Below, piece by piece: positions 11,192-19,419 of a stretch of 64,000 nt of DNA. Below the pieces are notes generated by a model that ran no database searches, had not been told where the DNA came from, and worked only from the letters and a program-made list of their open reading frames with translations. This DNA is from Acidobacteriota bacterium (GTDB lineage: Bacteria > Acidobacteriota > Blastocatellia > Pyrinomonadales > Pyrinomonadaceae): contig JAFAVK010000045.1 of assembly GCA_019242475.1 (NCBI GenBank), positions 1 to 64,000 of the forward strand, read 5' to 3'. The position numbers were made by a program, and so were the translations under genes. How positions within the stretch are numbered: position 1 is the first letter of the stretch; each line of letters starts with the position of its first letter.

Positions 11192-11524
11192 TCACCTGAT
11201 CAAGATGTCGTGTCGTCTGCTATCCGCTCGTAGATTAACTTGTTCTTCTTTCAACAGGCTGTTGCCTCTATAGACCGCGAGGTCATACGCCCCGTCATTT
11301 AAATTGTTGATGTAATACCTACCATCATCTCCCGTGAGCGATCTGCCTTTCTCACCGCCGTTCTGGGCAACAATCACCCACACGGAAGAGAACAGCGCGC
11401 CGTTTGGGGATTGTACGATCCCTTCCATGTATCGGTCGTCGGATTGGGCACTTACGGCAATAGCGAAAACCATTGCCAGCAAAGTGGCCGCCAGGAGTGT
11501 CCGAACAATGAGTCTGCTTTTCAT
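11192..11524 (-). CDS. Exported carboxypeptidase-regulatory-like (beta-sandwich) protein
   Basis: The 110-residue product has a signal peptide (MKSRLIVRTLLAATLLAMVF, cleavage near VSAQS). It is followed by one small beta-sandwich like the CarboxypepD_reg fold (MEGIVQSPNGALFSSVWVIV, then LTGDDGRYYINNLNDGAYDL). The ATG at 11524 is preferred over one at 11548 because AAAGGAG lies just upstream. It is the second gene of the TIR element, 41 bases after the gene at 11566-12066. Its base composition differs from the surrounding chromosome. Function is unknown. Confidence 0.72.
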   Translation of the reverse strand: MKSRLIVRTLLAATLLAMVFAIAVSAQSDDRYMEGIVQSPNGALFSSVWVIVAQNGGEKGRSLTGDDGRYYINNLNDGAYDLAVYRGNSLLKEEQVNLRADSRRHDILIR

Positions 11525-11565
11525 GGATGGCTCCTTTTCTATTTGCATAATCCCTTATGAGTTGT

Positions 11566-12066
11566 CTACTGGCGATCTATGCTGTAGTTGACTATGGCCC
11601 CCTCCAATTTCTTCAATTCGGCCTTGGTTTTGTCTTCAGAAAGTAAGACTTTACTGCTCATCCCATTGATCGACTCTCGCACGACGATTGAATATTTTCC
11701 GAGAGGCAATTCTTTATGAAATTCCCCTCCATCAACTGTCGTTGTTGTCAGTAGACTGTTGCCCTCAGGTAGAAAAAAGACCTCAAGCCCTTCGAGCGTC
11801 TGCTTCCCATCGCTACTCTTAATTGTTCCACTGATGGTCAGTTTCTTATCCGGCGAGGTTGAACTATTTCCCGAATGCAAGCCGGCTACCGTGCCTACAA
11901 GGGTGACAGCGATACTGGTTATACTCGTTATAAGAGCAATAATAGCCTTTGAATTTAGAACACTCATCAACTTTGGAATTCGTGATGAGTTCCTCGGAGT
12001 TTTCGGCGCGCGCGCTGCCGGAGCTGTCGGCGCACTCTCTGCAATTTGTAGTGAGTTACTACTCAT
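11566..12066 (-). CDS. Single-pass membrane protein with beta-sandwich domain
   Basis: The 166-residue product has a cytosolic N-terminus of about 40 residues, one transmembrane helix (IIALITSITSIAVTLVGTVA), and an external carboxypeptidase-regulatory-like domain (LTISGTIKSSDGKQTLEGLE, then LPLGKYSIVVRE). AGGAGAG precedes the ATG. It is the first gene of the TIR element. The two cargo proteins share the same external fold, suggesting a common surface role, possibly interaction of the two. This is inference. Confidence 0.72.
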   Translation of the reverse strand: MSSNSLQIAESAPTAPAARAPKTPRNSSRIPKLMSVLNSKAIIALITSITSIAVTLVGTVAGLHSGNSSTSPDKKLTISGTIKSSDGKQTLEGLEVFFLPEGNSLLTTTTVDGGEFHKELPLGKYSIVVRESINGMSSKVLLSEDKTKAELKKLEGAIVNYSIDRQ

Positions 12067-12419
12067 GGTGCTTTCTCTCCTGTGAGAAGTAGGCCACAGA
12101 GACTCAACAGGGTGGGTTCTTTCAGTTGAAAGCCTTGACTAGCCGTCGAACGGCAATGAACTTGAGAAATTTCGGTGAACGGAGCTATCCCGCCCCGATT
12201 AGAAGTCGGCTCATGCATGCTTCTATGAGGCAAAACCCATGCCGATTGGGGCGATGATTTAAATGCGCAAAAAAGATGTGATTTCGCAATCTTTTTCGTC
12301 AGGTGGATAAAAAAAACTCTGAAGAAGACATTGAGGCTCGCGTGTGTCTAGCTATCCCTTCAGATAGACGGCTATCCTTTCGGATAGCTTTCGTTGGTTA
12401 GAGAAAGCCACAACTGCCG
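12067..12419. other. Structured non-coding right part of the TIR element
   Basis: This is the leader side of the two cargo genes. GCCCCGATT (12192-12200) and GATTGGGGC (12244-12252) form an imperfect stem enclosing an AGAAG/CTTCT stem. GCTATCC (12371-12377) pairs with GGATAGC (12382-12388), and a second GCTATCC at 12351 is followed by CAGATAG. No open frame is convincing. It may hold a promoter and regulatory RNA structures. Confidence 0.45.
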
Positions 12420-12449
12420 CTCGAAAGTGATAAGCGGTCAGCTTCCCGC
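12420..12449 (-). repeat. Right end of TIR element: terminal inverted repeat plus 7-bp direct repeat
   Basis: AAAGTGATAAGCGGTCAGC (12424-12442) is the exact complement of the left TIR. It is followed by TTCCCGC (12443-12449), identical to 10955-10961. Confidence 0.9.
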
Positions 12450-12505
12450 GCGGGCGGCCCGGCCCCTTCTGGCCTGCGACCGGCAATCTTTGTATGATGG
12501 CCGGC

Positions 12506-13453
12506 ATGAGAGAACTCTATCCCCCCGTCGAGCCCTACGACACCGGGCGGCTCCAGGTCTCGCCCGTCCACAACGTCTATTACGAGCAGTGCGGAGACCC
12601 CGCGGGGCAGCCGGCCGTCTTCCTGCACGGCGGCCCGGGCGGCGGCATCGTCTCAGACTACCGGCGCTACTTCGACCCGGCCAGCTACCGCGTCGTCCTC
12701 TTCGACCAGCGCGGCTCGGGGCAGAGCACGCCGCACGCGGAGCTGGAGGGGAACACGACCTGGGACTTGGTCGAGGACATGGAGAAGCTGCGCACGCACC
12801 TCGGCCTCGACGCCTGGCACGTCTTCGGCGGGTCGTGGGGGAGCACGCTCGCGCTCGCCTACGCCGAGACGCACCCCGAGCGCGTGCGCTCCCTGACCCT
12901 GCGCGGCATCTTCCTCTGCCGGCCGCAGGAGATCCGCTGGTTCTACCAGGAGGGCGCGAGCTGGATTTTCCCGGACGTGTGGGAGGAGTACGAGAAGGTC
13001 ATCCCCGAGGGGGAGCGCGGCGACTTCGTGAGCGCGTACTACCGCCGGCTGACGAGCGAGGACGAGGCCGTGCGTTTGGAGGCCGCGCGCGCGTGGAGCG
13101 TGTGGGAGGGCAGCACTTCGAAGCTCTTCTTCGACTACGCCTCCATCGAGAAGTTCGCCGACCCCGAGTTCGCGCTCGCCTTCGCGCGCATCGAGTGCCA
13201 CTACTTCAGGAATAACGCCTTCTTCCCGACCGCCAACTACCTCATCGAGAACGTCGGCAAGATTCGCCACATCCCGGCCGTCATCGTCCAGGGGCGCTAC
13301 GACGTGGTCTGCCCCATCAAGAGCGCCTGGGAGCTGCACAAAGCCTGGCCCGAGGCCGACTTCCGCGTCGTCCCCGACGCCGGCCACTCCGTCACCGAGC
13401 CCGGCATCATCCACGAGCTGGTCAGCGCGACGGACAGATTTAAAGGCGCGTGA
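12506..13453 (+). CDS. pip: Proline iminopeptidase (alpha/beta hydrolase)
   Basis: This family removes N-terminal proline from peptides in the cytoplasm. The start MRELYPPVEPYDTGRL matches the family; an ATG at 12494 would add four residues. Oxyanion-loop motif HGGPGGG, FDQRGSGQSTPH, nucleophile elbow GGSWGS, acid in QGRYDVVCP, and catalytic His in AGHSVTEPGI are all present. It has 315 residues. The TGA stop lies inside the left arm of hairpin 4. The start is about 60 bases beyond the TIR element's right end, so the insertion may have separated it from its original promoter. Confidence 0.92.
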   Translation: MRELYPPVEPYDTGRLQVSPVHNVYYEQCGDPAGQPAVFLHGGPGGGIVSDYRRYFDPASYRVVLFDQRGSGQSTPHAELEGNTTWDLVEDMEKLRTHLGLDAWHVFGGSWGSTLALAYAETHPERVRSLTLRGIFLCRPQEIRWFYQEGASWIFPDVWEEYEKVIPEGERGDFVSAYYRRLTSEDEAVRLEAARAWSVWEGSTSKLFFDYASIEKFADPEFALAFARIECHYFRNNAFFPTANYLIENVGKIRHIPAVIVQGRYDVVCPIKSAWELHKAWPEADFRVVPDAGHSVTEPGIIHELVSATDRFKGA

Positions 13454-13559
13454 ACCGTGAACCGTAAATCGTGATAAGTAAGAACTGGCTTTGACCTGTC
13501 ACGGTTTACGGTTCACGGTTCACGCGCCCGTCACGGTTTGCGGTTTACGGTTCACGGTC
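13446..13559. repeat. Heptamer-armed hairpin 4, three arms (CGTGAAC type)
   Basis: The left arm (13446-13477) is CGTGAAC-type heptamers. The right arm (13498-13528) is its reverse complement, and a third arm (13529-13559) repeats the right arm in direct orientation with a variant heptamer. The left arm contains the pip stop codon. It ends about 25 bases before the HNH gene. Same unit class as hairpin 12, 49 kb away. Confidence 0.9.
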
Positions 13560-13584
13560 TTTTCACGTAATATCTCGATTCAAG

Positions 13585-14124
13585 ATGACTGGACGTGTTT
13601 TAGTCCTGAACGCCTCTTTCGAGCCGGTGAACGTCTGCACCGAGCGCCGCGCCGTCGTGATGATCTTCAAGGGCATTGCCCGGATGGAGGAGCACAACGG
13701 CCACATGCTCCACTCGGCGCGCATCACGATGCACGCCCCCTCGGTCATCCGCCTCGTCGAGTACATCCACATCCCTTATAAGAGCCGCTCGCTCTCGCGC
13801 AAGAACATCCTGCTGCGCGACCACTCGACCTGCCAGTACTGCGGCCGGCAGTTCTCGCCGTCGGAGCTGACGCTCGACCACGTCTTCCCGCGCTCGCGCG
13901 GGGGCGAGAGTACGTGGGATAATCTGGTCGCGTGCTGCAAGCGCTGCAACCACCAGAAGGGGAGCCGGACGCCCGAGGAGGCGCGGATGCACCTCATCCG
14001 GCGGCCGCGCGCCTTCTCGCTGCACGTCAACCGCCAGATCATGCGCTTCATCGGGCGCGCGGACGAGACCTGGCGCAAGTACCTTTTCTACGAGTCGGAC
14101 AACGGCGACGGGAGCGGATCGTGA
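13585..14124 (+). CDS. HNH endonuclease
   Basis: This belongs to the common small HNH nuclease family found as single housekeeping-like genes. The 179-residue product has an N-terminal beta domain ([20 protein letters not shown]) and a C-terminal HNH motif with paired zinc cysteines: [18 protein letters not shown], then [10 protein letters not shown]. The ATG at 13585 is the family start. Substrate is unknown; members have been suggested to act in DNA repair or recombination. It has no adjacent methyltransferase of restriction type. Confidence 0.88.
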   Translation: MTGRVLVLNASFEPVNVCTERRAVVMIFKGIARMEEHNGHMLHSARITMHAPSVIRLVEYIHIPYKSRSLSRKNILLRDHSTCQYCGRQFSPSELTLDHVFPRSRGGESTWDNLVACCKRCNHQKGSRTPEEARMHLIRRPRAFSLHVNRQIMRFIGRADETWRKYLFYESDNGDGSGS

Positions 14125-14222
14125 GATGTCGGGCGCGTGCCGCGGGCATTTACGCATTCTGACGCACCCGGCCGGGTCTTAATAAATTAGCCGCCGTCAG
14201 TCGGCGTGAAGGAGTCGTTCTG

Positions 14223-14540
14223 ATGAGTCATATATTGTTGTTCGGTGGGCTTAACCCGATAGAGTGGGTCCTTATTATCGGCGTCATCATTCTTTTATTC
14301 GGCAGCTCCAAACTCCCGCAACTCGCCAAGTCGTTGGCGCAGAGCAAGCGTGCCTTCCGTGAAGGTCTGGAAGAGGACGAACGTGAAGAGGCGGCGCGCC
14401 GCGAGAAGCAACTGCGGGCGGCGGGCAACGCGCCGCGGGCCTCGCTCTCGGAGGTTGACGACGAGGCGCTGTTCGAAGAGGCCCGCCGCCGCGCCGCCCA
14501 GAGGCGCGCCGAGAGCGGCGAGGCGACGCCCCGCACCTGA
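14223..14540 (+). CDS. tatA: Twin-arginine translocase subunit TatA/TatE
   Basis: TatA forms the size-variable pore of the twin-arginine export pathway in the inner membrane. One N-terminal transmembrane helix (PIEWVLIIGVIILLFG), the hinge FGSSKLPQLAKSL, an amphipathic helix and a charged C-terminal tail are visible. It has 105 residues. AAGGAG precedes the ATG. No tatC is in this window. It converges on the methyltransferase gene across a bidirectional stem. Confidence 0.9.
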   Translation: MSHILLFGGLNPIEWVLIIGVIILLFGSSKLPQLAKSLAQSKRAFREGLEEDEREEAARREKQLRAAGNAPRASLSEVDDEALFEEARRRAAQRRAESGEATPRT

Positions 14541-14590
14541 ACAGCCACGGGGCGGGGCAAGGCCGCGCCGGTCGCGGCGGCGAAATTGAA

Positions 14591-14628
14591 GGGGCCGCCT
14601 TCAGCTTCTCGGAAGTGAAGGCGGCCCC
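14591..14628. terminator. Bidirectional terminator-like stem between convergent genes
   Basis: GGGGCCGCCTTCA (14591-14603) pairs perfectly with TGAAGGCGGCCCC (14616-14628). It sits between tatA and the minus-strand methyltransferase. No long T-run. Confidence 0.7.
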
Positions 14629-14653
14629 CGTCTGTCGGCGACAGGTCGTTGCC

Positions 14654-15472
14654 CTAGCCGACCTTGCGCCCGACGACTATCGTCGCCTTGACTGAGAGCG
14701 AGAAGTCGCCCTCGTGGCGGTCGTCGTCGATGATGCGTGCGACCTCTTCCAACACGTTCGCGCGCGCCTCCTCGCCGGGCAGCGAGTCGAGCCAGCGGTC
14801 GAGCAGGAAGTCCTGGACGAGCGGCGCGTCGAGGAACTCGCGCCCCGTGGGGAAGTCGAACTCCTCGACCTGCGTCCAGGACTTGACCTCTTCGAGCGCC
14901 TCGCGCCGCGCCAGCGTCTCCACGTCCGAGACGGTCGGCAGCTCCGCGATGAGCGAGCCGACGCCCGCCGCTGCTTCGGCGTAGCCCGCGCCCGCCAGGG
15001 CCTCCCAGAAGACCGAGAAGAACTCGCCGAAGCTCGAAGACGACGCGACGCTCAGAGAGACGGTCGCGCCCGGCGCGGCCACGCGCACCATCTCGGCCAG
15101 CACCTCGGGCAGACGCTCCGGCGCGACGAGCGATGCGTCGCCGACGACGAGGTCGAACTGCTCGTCCTCGAACGCGAGGTCTTCGAGCTGCGCGTGGCGG
15201 AAATCGACGCCCGCGCCCTCGACCGACGCGACCTTCGCGCGCGCAAGCTCCACCTGCTCCTCGCTCTCCTCGACGCCGACCACCTCCAAGGCCGCCCCGC
15301 CGCGCGCGGCCAAAGCCAGCGCGTGGCCGCCCGTCCCCGACCCGACGTAGAGCGCCCGCCCCTCCTTCGGCAGCGCGACGTGCTCGTCCAACAGCTCCGC
15401 GAACCGCTCGCCCCAGTCGGTCGCCACGTACAGGTCGTGCAGAAACGCCAACTCCTTGTCAGTCTTCCTCAT
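14654..15472 (-). CDS. Class I SAM-dependent methyltransferase
   Basis: The fold binds S-adenosylmethionine and transfers a methyl group to an unknown acceptor. Motif I ALYVGSGTGGHALALAA, the acidic residue in VVGVEESEEQ, and motif IV-like FDLVVGDASLVAP are visible in the first half of 272 residues. The rest is a helical, acidic domain with no recognised signature. Specific function cannot be assigned. Upstream lies hairpin 5 and then rarA in the same orientation. Confidence 0.78.
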   Translation of the reverse strand: MRKTDKELAFLHDLYVATDWGERFAELLDEHVALPKEGRALYVGSGTGGHALALAARGGAALEVVGVEESEEQVELARAKVASVEGAGVDFRHAQLEDLAFEDEQFDLVVGDASLVAPERLPEVLAEMVRVAAPGATVSLSVASSSSFGEFFSVFWEALAGAGYAEAAAGVGSLIAELPTVSDVETLARREALEEVKSWTQVEEFDFPTGREFLDAPLVQDFLLDRWLDSLPGEEARANVLEEVARIIDDDRHEGDFSLSVKATIVVGRKVG

Positions 15473-15480
15473 GACTGTAA

Positions 15481-15560
15481 TGACGAGTGATGAGTGATGA
15501 ATGATGAATCAAAAGCAAGCTGCCTTTCATTCATCGTTCATCACTCATCATTCATCGTTT
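15481..15560. repeat. Heptamer-armed hairpin 5 (TGATGAA type)
   Basis: The left arm (15481-15509) is TGACGAG, TGATGAG, TGATGAA and TGATGAA. The right arm (15529-15559) is the complement. The rarA stop codon lies in the right arm, and the left arm is 8 bases from the methyltransferase start. The loop (CAAAAGCAAGCTGCCTTTC) resembles that of hairpin 12. Confidence 0.9.
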
Positions 15561-16849
15561 CCTTCCCCCTCCCAATACTTTCTCCCTTGCAATCCCTCGG
15601 GCAGGCAGGCCATCTCGCGGCTGGCCGCGGGGTCGTCGTGCGCGTAGCGGTAGCCGCGGCCGTAGCCCTGCCGCTTCATGAGGGGCGTAACGGCGTTGCG
15701 CAGGTGGAGCGGCACGGGCTCGCGCGCCGTCTCGGAGGCGTCCCCGGCCGCGGCCATGTAGGCGCGCTTGACGCCGTTCGACTTGGGCGCGCGCGCGAGG
15801 TAGATCGTGGCCTGCGAGAGCGGGTAGAGCGCCTCGGGCAGGCCGATGAGCTGCGTGATCTGCGCCGCCGCGGCCGCCTGCACCATCGCCTGCGGGTCTG
15901 CGAGCCCCACGTCCTCGGAGGCGAGGATGCAGAGGCGGCGCGCGATGAAGACGGGGTCGGCGCCGCCCTCGATGAGCCGCGCGAGCCAGTAGAGGCCGGC
16001 GTTCACGTCCGAGTTGCGCAGGGACTTGATGAGCGCGGAGGCGAGGTTGTAGTGCTCCTCGCCGCCCTTGTCGTACGCGTAGCGCGCGCGGCCCAAAGCC
16101 TCGACGACGGTCTCCTCTTTGACGACGCGCGCGCCCTTTTTGTCCGGCTCGGTCGCCTCGACCGCCGCTTCGAGCGCGGTCAGTGCGACGCGCGCGTCGC
16201 CACCCGAGGCGTGCGCGATGCGCGCGAGCAGCTCGTCGGAGACTTTAGGTTTAAGACCTGCCAGCCCGCGCTCCTCGTCTTCGAGCGCGCGCCGGAGCAG
16301 GGCGACCACGTCCTCCTCGCCCAGAGGTTCGAGCGTGAGCACGCGGCTGCGCGAGAGCAGCGCGCCGATGACTTCGAACGAGGGGTTCTCGGTCGTCGCG
16401 CCGATGAGCGTCACGGTGCCGTCCTCGACCGCGGGCAGCAAAGCGTCCTGCTGCGCCTTGTTGAAGCGGTGTATCTCGTCGATGAAGAGCGTCGTGCGGC
16501 GGCCGCGACGTTTCTCCTCGCGCGCCTCCGCGATGGCCGCGCGCACCTCCTTGACGCCCGAGAAGACGGCCGAGAGCGCCACGAAGCGCGCGCCGCTCCG
16601 GCTCGCCAGCAGGCGCGCCAGCGTCGTCTTGCCCGTGCCCGGCCCGCCCCACAGAATCAGAGAGGGCAGCAGGCCCCCGCCCTCGATCACGCGCCGCAGC
16701 ACGCGCCCCTCGCCGACGAGGTGCCGCTGCCCGACGAACTCTTCGAGCGTGCGCGGCCGCATCCGCTCGGCCAGCGGCGCCAGCGCGTCCGGCCGGTCTT
16801 CGGCCTCCGGCTCGTCTGCGAAGAGGCTCTCACCCGCGCGGCTCGGCAT
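15548..16849 (-). CDS. rarA: Replication-associated recombination protein RarA (MgsA)
   Basis: This AAA+ ATPase acts at stalled replication forks and resembles clamp-loader subunits. It has 433 residues. The N-terminal part has [19 protein letters not shown], Walker [10 protein letters not shown], Walker [20 protein letters not shown], and sensor [11 protein letters not shown]. The C-terminal tetramerisation domain has [20 protein letters not shown] and [10 protein letters not shown]. The TGA stop is supplied by hairpin 5. The gene diverges from the small membrane-protein gene at 17099. Confidence 0.95.
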   Translation of the reverse strand: MPSRAGESLFADEPEAEDRPDALAPLAERMRPRTLEEFVGQRHLVGEGRVLRRVIEGGGLLPSLILWGGPGTGKTTLARLLASRSGARFVALSAVFSGVKEVRAAIAEAREEKRRGRRTTLFIDEIHRFNKAQQDALLPAVEDGTVTLIGATTENPSFEVIGALLSRSRVLTLEPLGEEDVVALLRRALEDEERGLAGLKPKVSDELLARIAHASGGDARVALTALEAAVEATEPDKKGARVVKEETVVEALGRARYAYDKGGEEHYNLASALIKSLRNSDVNAGLYWLARLIEGGADPVFIARRLCILASEDVGLADPQAMVQAAAAAQITQLIGLPEALYPLSQATIYLARAPKSNGVKRAYMAAAGDASETAREPVPLHLRNAVTPLMKRQGYGRGYRYAHDDPAASREMACLPEGLQGRKYWEGEGNDE

Positions 16850-17098
16850 GGCTCACACACTCCGTCTCGACGTTCGAATTTTGTTCGGGAGAACTCGGGA
16901 GAACTGCGGAAAGCTTAGCACAAACGGGCGCGGCGTTGGCGCGGGCGCGGTGACAAAAATGTGAGACACGGAGTTGACGAAAGGTGTAAAATCTTGGACG
17001 GAACGCGCCCCCGCCGGCGGTCGTATAGGGAGGCGGAGAAGAAGCCGCCCGCGGTCGTCCAGCAATCAAAAAAAGCGGCGGATGTTAGAGGTGAACTT

Positions 17099-17305
17099 AT
17101 GAAAGAAGCGAAAGATATAATCCGCATCGTCGGAATCATCCTCCTGGGATTGTTCGTCATCGTCGTGGTCGTTCCGCTCGTCTTCGCGGCGGCCGGGATC
17201 GCTTTAGTGGCCGCCATCAAGCTGGCCGTCCTGCTCATCAAGGTGGCCGTCACGCTCGCCGTCATCTACCTCGTGCTCGCGGGCGTCCGCGCACTGCTCA
17301 AGTAG
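17099..17305 (+). CDS. Small two-helix membrane protein
   Basis: The 68-residue product has a short charged start (MKEAKDIIRIVG) and two strongly hydrophobic stretches (IILLGLFVIVVVVPLVFAAA and LAVLLIKVAVTLAVIYLVLA). The ATG at 17099 is chosen because AGAGGTG lies at 17087-17093; upstream in-frame starts give an implausible basic leader. A very strong terminator follows. No family is recognised. Confidence 0.65.
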   Translation: MKEAKDIIRIVGIILLGLFVIVVVVPLVFAAAGIALVAAIKLAVLLIKVAVTLAVIYLVLAGVRALLK

Positions 17306-17320
17306 CGAGGGGTGAAGAGA

Positions 17321-17366
17321 AGAGGCCGGCGCGCCGGGCTAACAACCCGGCGCGCCGGCCTCTTTG
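17321..17366 (+). terminator. Strong rho-independent terminator
   Basis: An 18-bp perfect stem pairs AGAGGCCGGCGCGCCGGG (17321-17338) with 17346-17363, with a 7-base loop and TTTGT after it. It is symmetric enough to work for both strands. Confidence 0.92.
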
Positions 17367-17455
17367 TGTCTGACGGGGGCGCGCGCGTCTACAATGCCTC
17401 GGACGCCCTACGCACCCCGGCCGAAGCCTTCCCATTGAGAGACGGGGCAGCTCAT

Positions 17456-19387
17456 TTAAAACTCCCTTGAATCCACATCGCGTCGAACCTTACTGACGCC
17501 CTTCGGCCGGGCGGGCTGCGCGGTCACGCCCTTGCTCGCCTGGGCGGGCGGGACGCTCACGGCCCCGGGCGCCTGGGCGGGCGGCGCGACCTTCTCCCCA
17601 TCGGAGGGCAGCGCGATCACGCCTTTGCGCGGACGCACCGACGGCCCGAACGGCGCCCCCGGCGAAGGCTTCAGCGGCAGCGTCTCCTCGGGCGGGATGA
17701 TAATCACGGCGTCGCGCGTGAGCGCCTCGATGTTGACGAAGAATTTGAAGTTGCCCGTCTGCTGGATGCCGAGCAGGAAGTGCACGTCGAGGCTCGCGCT
17801 GTCGGCGAGCGGCGTGTCGAGCGTGACCGTGCCGGAGGAGAGCGTGGAGTTGAAGCCGCCACCGCCCGTCTGCAACGGCGGCTGCTCCAGCGTCGTCCCC
17901 TGCACGGTGACGTCCGACGTGGCCGTGCCGCAGGGCGCGCGGTCAACCGTGACGACGACCGGCGTCGAACTCATCGCGCGCAGGTCGGCGATGCCGGGGG
18001 GCGCGGGTGTGGTCGTGATATCGACGATGCGCCAGCGGAGGCGCGTCACGTCCTGGCCCGTGTGGTTCGTCACCGTGCGGCGGATGTCGAGCGTGCCGAA
18101 GGTCGAGTTGTTTGCGGGGTCTGAGGTGAAGCTGCGCACGCGGTTCGGCGGGCTGGTGGAGCTGACGCACGGGTCGAGCAGATCGACGGCGAACGAGGAG
18201 TTGCGCTGGATGGGGCTCGAAAGGTTCTCCGGCCCCGGCGCGCCGAGCCGCGCCCCCGCGCCGGAGGAGTTGCCGTCCGGCGACACGAAGACGAAGTCCA
18301 CGGCGTTGTCGTTCGTGTCCTTCGGCGCCCCGGCCGTCGGGCAGGGGCCGAAGACCGTGATTGAGCCGGCCTTGCCGCAGTTGTCGCGGTAGAAGGCGTA
18401 GTCCAGGCCGAGCGGCGAGAGCGCGGGGTAGCCCGCCCCCTCCTTGTAGAGCGTGTTCGCCTCGCTCGTCGAGCCGACGGCGTCGAGCCGCGTGTCGGTG
18501 TTGAAGTTCTTCACGTCGGCCGTGCGGAAGAGGGCGATGCCGGCGTTGTCCGGGATGTCGAGGGTGTAGGTCGCGTCGCCGGTCGCGGTCGAAGTCTCGC
18601 CGGCCGGATAAGAGGCGAGCGAGTAGCCCGCGCTGTTGACGCAGAGGTAGTGTCCGTGCGATGGGATGACGGTGCTGTTCGGAATCGTGCAGCGGATGAC
18701 GCCGTCCGAGGCCGCCACAGAGTAGCCGGCCGAGCCGTCCGGGGCCTGGACGAAGTGGGGCGAGTCGGTGTTGTTGTAGATTTCGACGTACTCGTCGGTC
18801 GCGCCGGCGGGGCCGCGCAGGCGGAACTCCGAGATGAGCAGGTCGCCGGCGAACGGGCCGATGACGACGGTGAGCGCGGTCGCGGAGTTGTTGTCGGGGT
18901 TCGGGTCGGGCGTGGCCGCGGTGCCCGTGACGGTGTTGCTGACGACGGTGCCGCGCGGCGTGTCGGCGTTGACCGACACGACGAGCTTGACGGTGCCGGT
19001 CTGGCAGACGGGCGGGTCGCCCGCGCAGGGGGTGAGCGAGTCGAAGGTGACGGTCACCGTGTTGTTGGAGAAGTCCACCGTGCCCGTGGGCGAGGTCGCG
19101 CTCACGAAGGTCGTGTGCGCGGGGATGGGGTCGGTGAGCACCACGTTGGTGGCCGTGTCCGGCCCGCCGTTGTTGACGGCCAGGGTGTAGCTGATCGTGC
19201 CGCCCAAGGGGGCCGCCTCGTCGCCGGACTTGGTGACGTTGATATCGGCCGACGGCGCCGCCTGCGCGCGCGCCACGCCGGCCGCGTTCAGCAACAACGC
19301 GAGGCCGCCGAGAAGCATGAAAGCAACGGAGAGAAGCCGTCCGCGGCGCGCGAGCCGCGAAGCAGGGCCGGGGAATGAAGATGTCAC
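17456..19387 (-). CDS. Exported protein with DUF11 and lamin-tail domains
   Basis: The 643-residue product has a signal peptide (LLSVAFMLLGGLALLLNAAG, then VARAQAAP). A DUF11 conserved repeat domain follows (about residues 47-172, with NGGPDTATNVVLTDPIPAHT). Next is a lamin-tail domain (about 178-375, with DLLISEFRLRGPAGATDEYV). An unassigned beta-rich region and a basic, Pro-rich C-terminus complete it. The start is GTG at 19387 with AAAGGAG upstream. Such architecture is typical of secreted, cell-surface proteins; substrate or partner is unknown. It follows ychF in the same orientation but is probably separate. Confidence 0.82.
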   Translation of the reverse strand: MTSSFPGPASRLARRGRLLSVAFMLLGGLALLLNAAGVARAQAAPSADINVTKSGDEAAPLGGTISYTLAVNNGGPDTATNVVLTDPIPAHTTFVSATSPTGTVDFSNNTVTVTFDSLTPCAGDPPVCQTGTVKLVVSVNADTPRGTVVSNTVTGTAATPDPNPDNNSATALTVVIGPFAGDLLISEFRLRGPAGATDEYVEIYNNTDSPHFVQAPDGSAGYSVAASDGVIRCTIPNSTVIPSHGHYLCVNSAGYSLASYPAGETSTATGDATYTLDIPDNAGIALFRTADVKNFNTDTRLDAVGSTSEANTLYKEGAGYPALSPLGLDYAFYRDNCGKAGSITVFGPCPTAGAPKDTNDNAVDFVFVSPDGNSSGAGARLGAPGPENLSSPIQRNSSFAVDLLDPCVSSTSPPNRVRSFTSDPANNSTFGTLDIRRTVTNHTGQDVTRLRWRIVDITTTPAPPGIADLRAMSSTPVVVTVDRAPCGTATSDVTVQGTTLEQPPLQTGGGGFNSTLSSGTVTLDTPLADSASLDVHFLLGIQQTGNFKFFVNIEALTRDAVIIIPPEETLPLKPSPGAPFGPSVRPRKGVIALPSDGEKVAPPAQAPGAVSVPPAQASKGVTAQPARPKGVSKVRRDVDSREF

Positions 19388-19419
19388 CTTAATCTCCTTT
19401 TAGTTAGAAAGTCCGAGCC

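Larger units (their letters stand above)
10962..12442. mobile_element. Transposase-less TIR element carrying two small genes
   Basis: A 1481-base segment is bounded by perfect 19-bp inverted repeats, with the 7-bp direct repeat TTCCCGC immediately outside each. It is visibly AT-richer than its flanks. It carries two minus-strand genes (11192-11524 and 11566-12066) and structured non-coding ends. No transposase or recombinase frame is visible, so it would be mobilised in trans. The insertion family cannot be assigned from TIR and duplication alone. What is seen is the TIR, direct repeat and composition; mobility is inferred. Confidence 0.8.

Noticed and set aside
10985-12420. Hidden transposase in the TIR element
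   Set aside because: Both strands were read; only the two small membrane or exported genes are convincing. No DDE, HUH or serine-recombinase motif is visible.
16974-16992. Promoter TTGACG ... TAAAAT before the small membrane protein
   Set aside because: The boxes are only 7 bases apart, which does not fit a sigma70 promoter.
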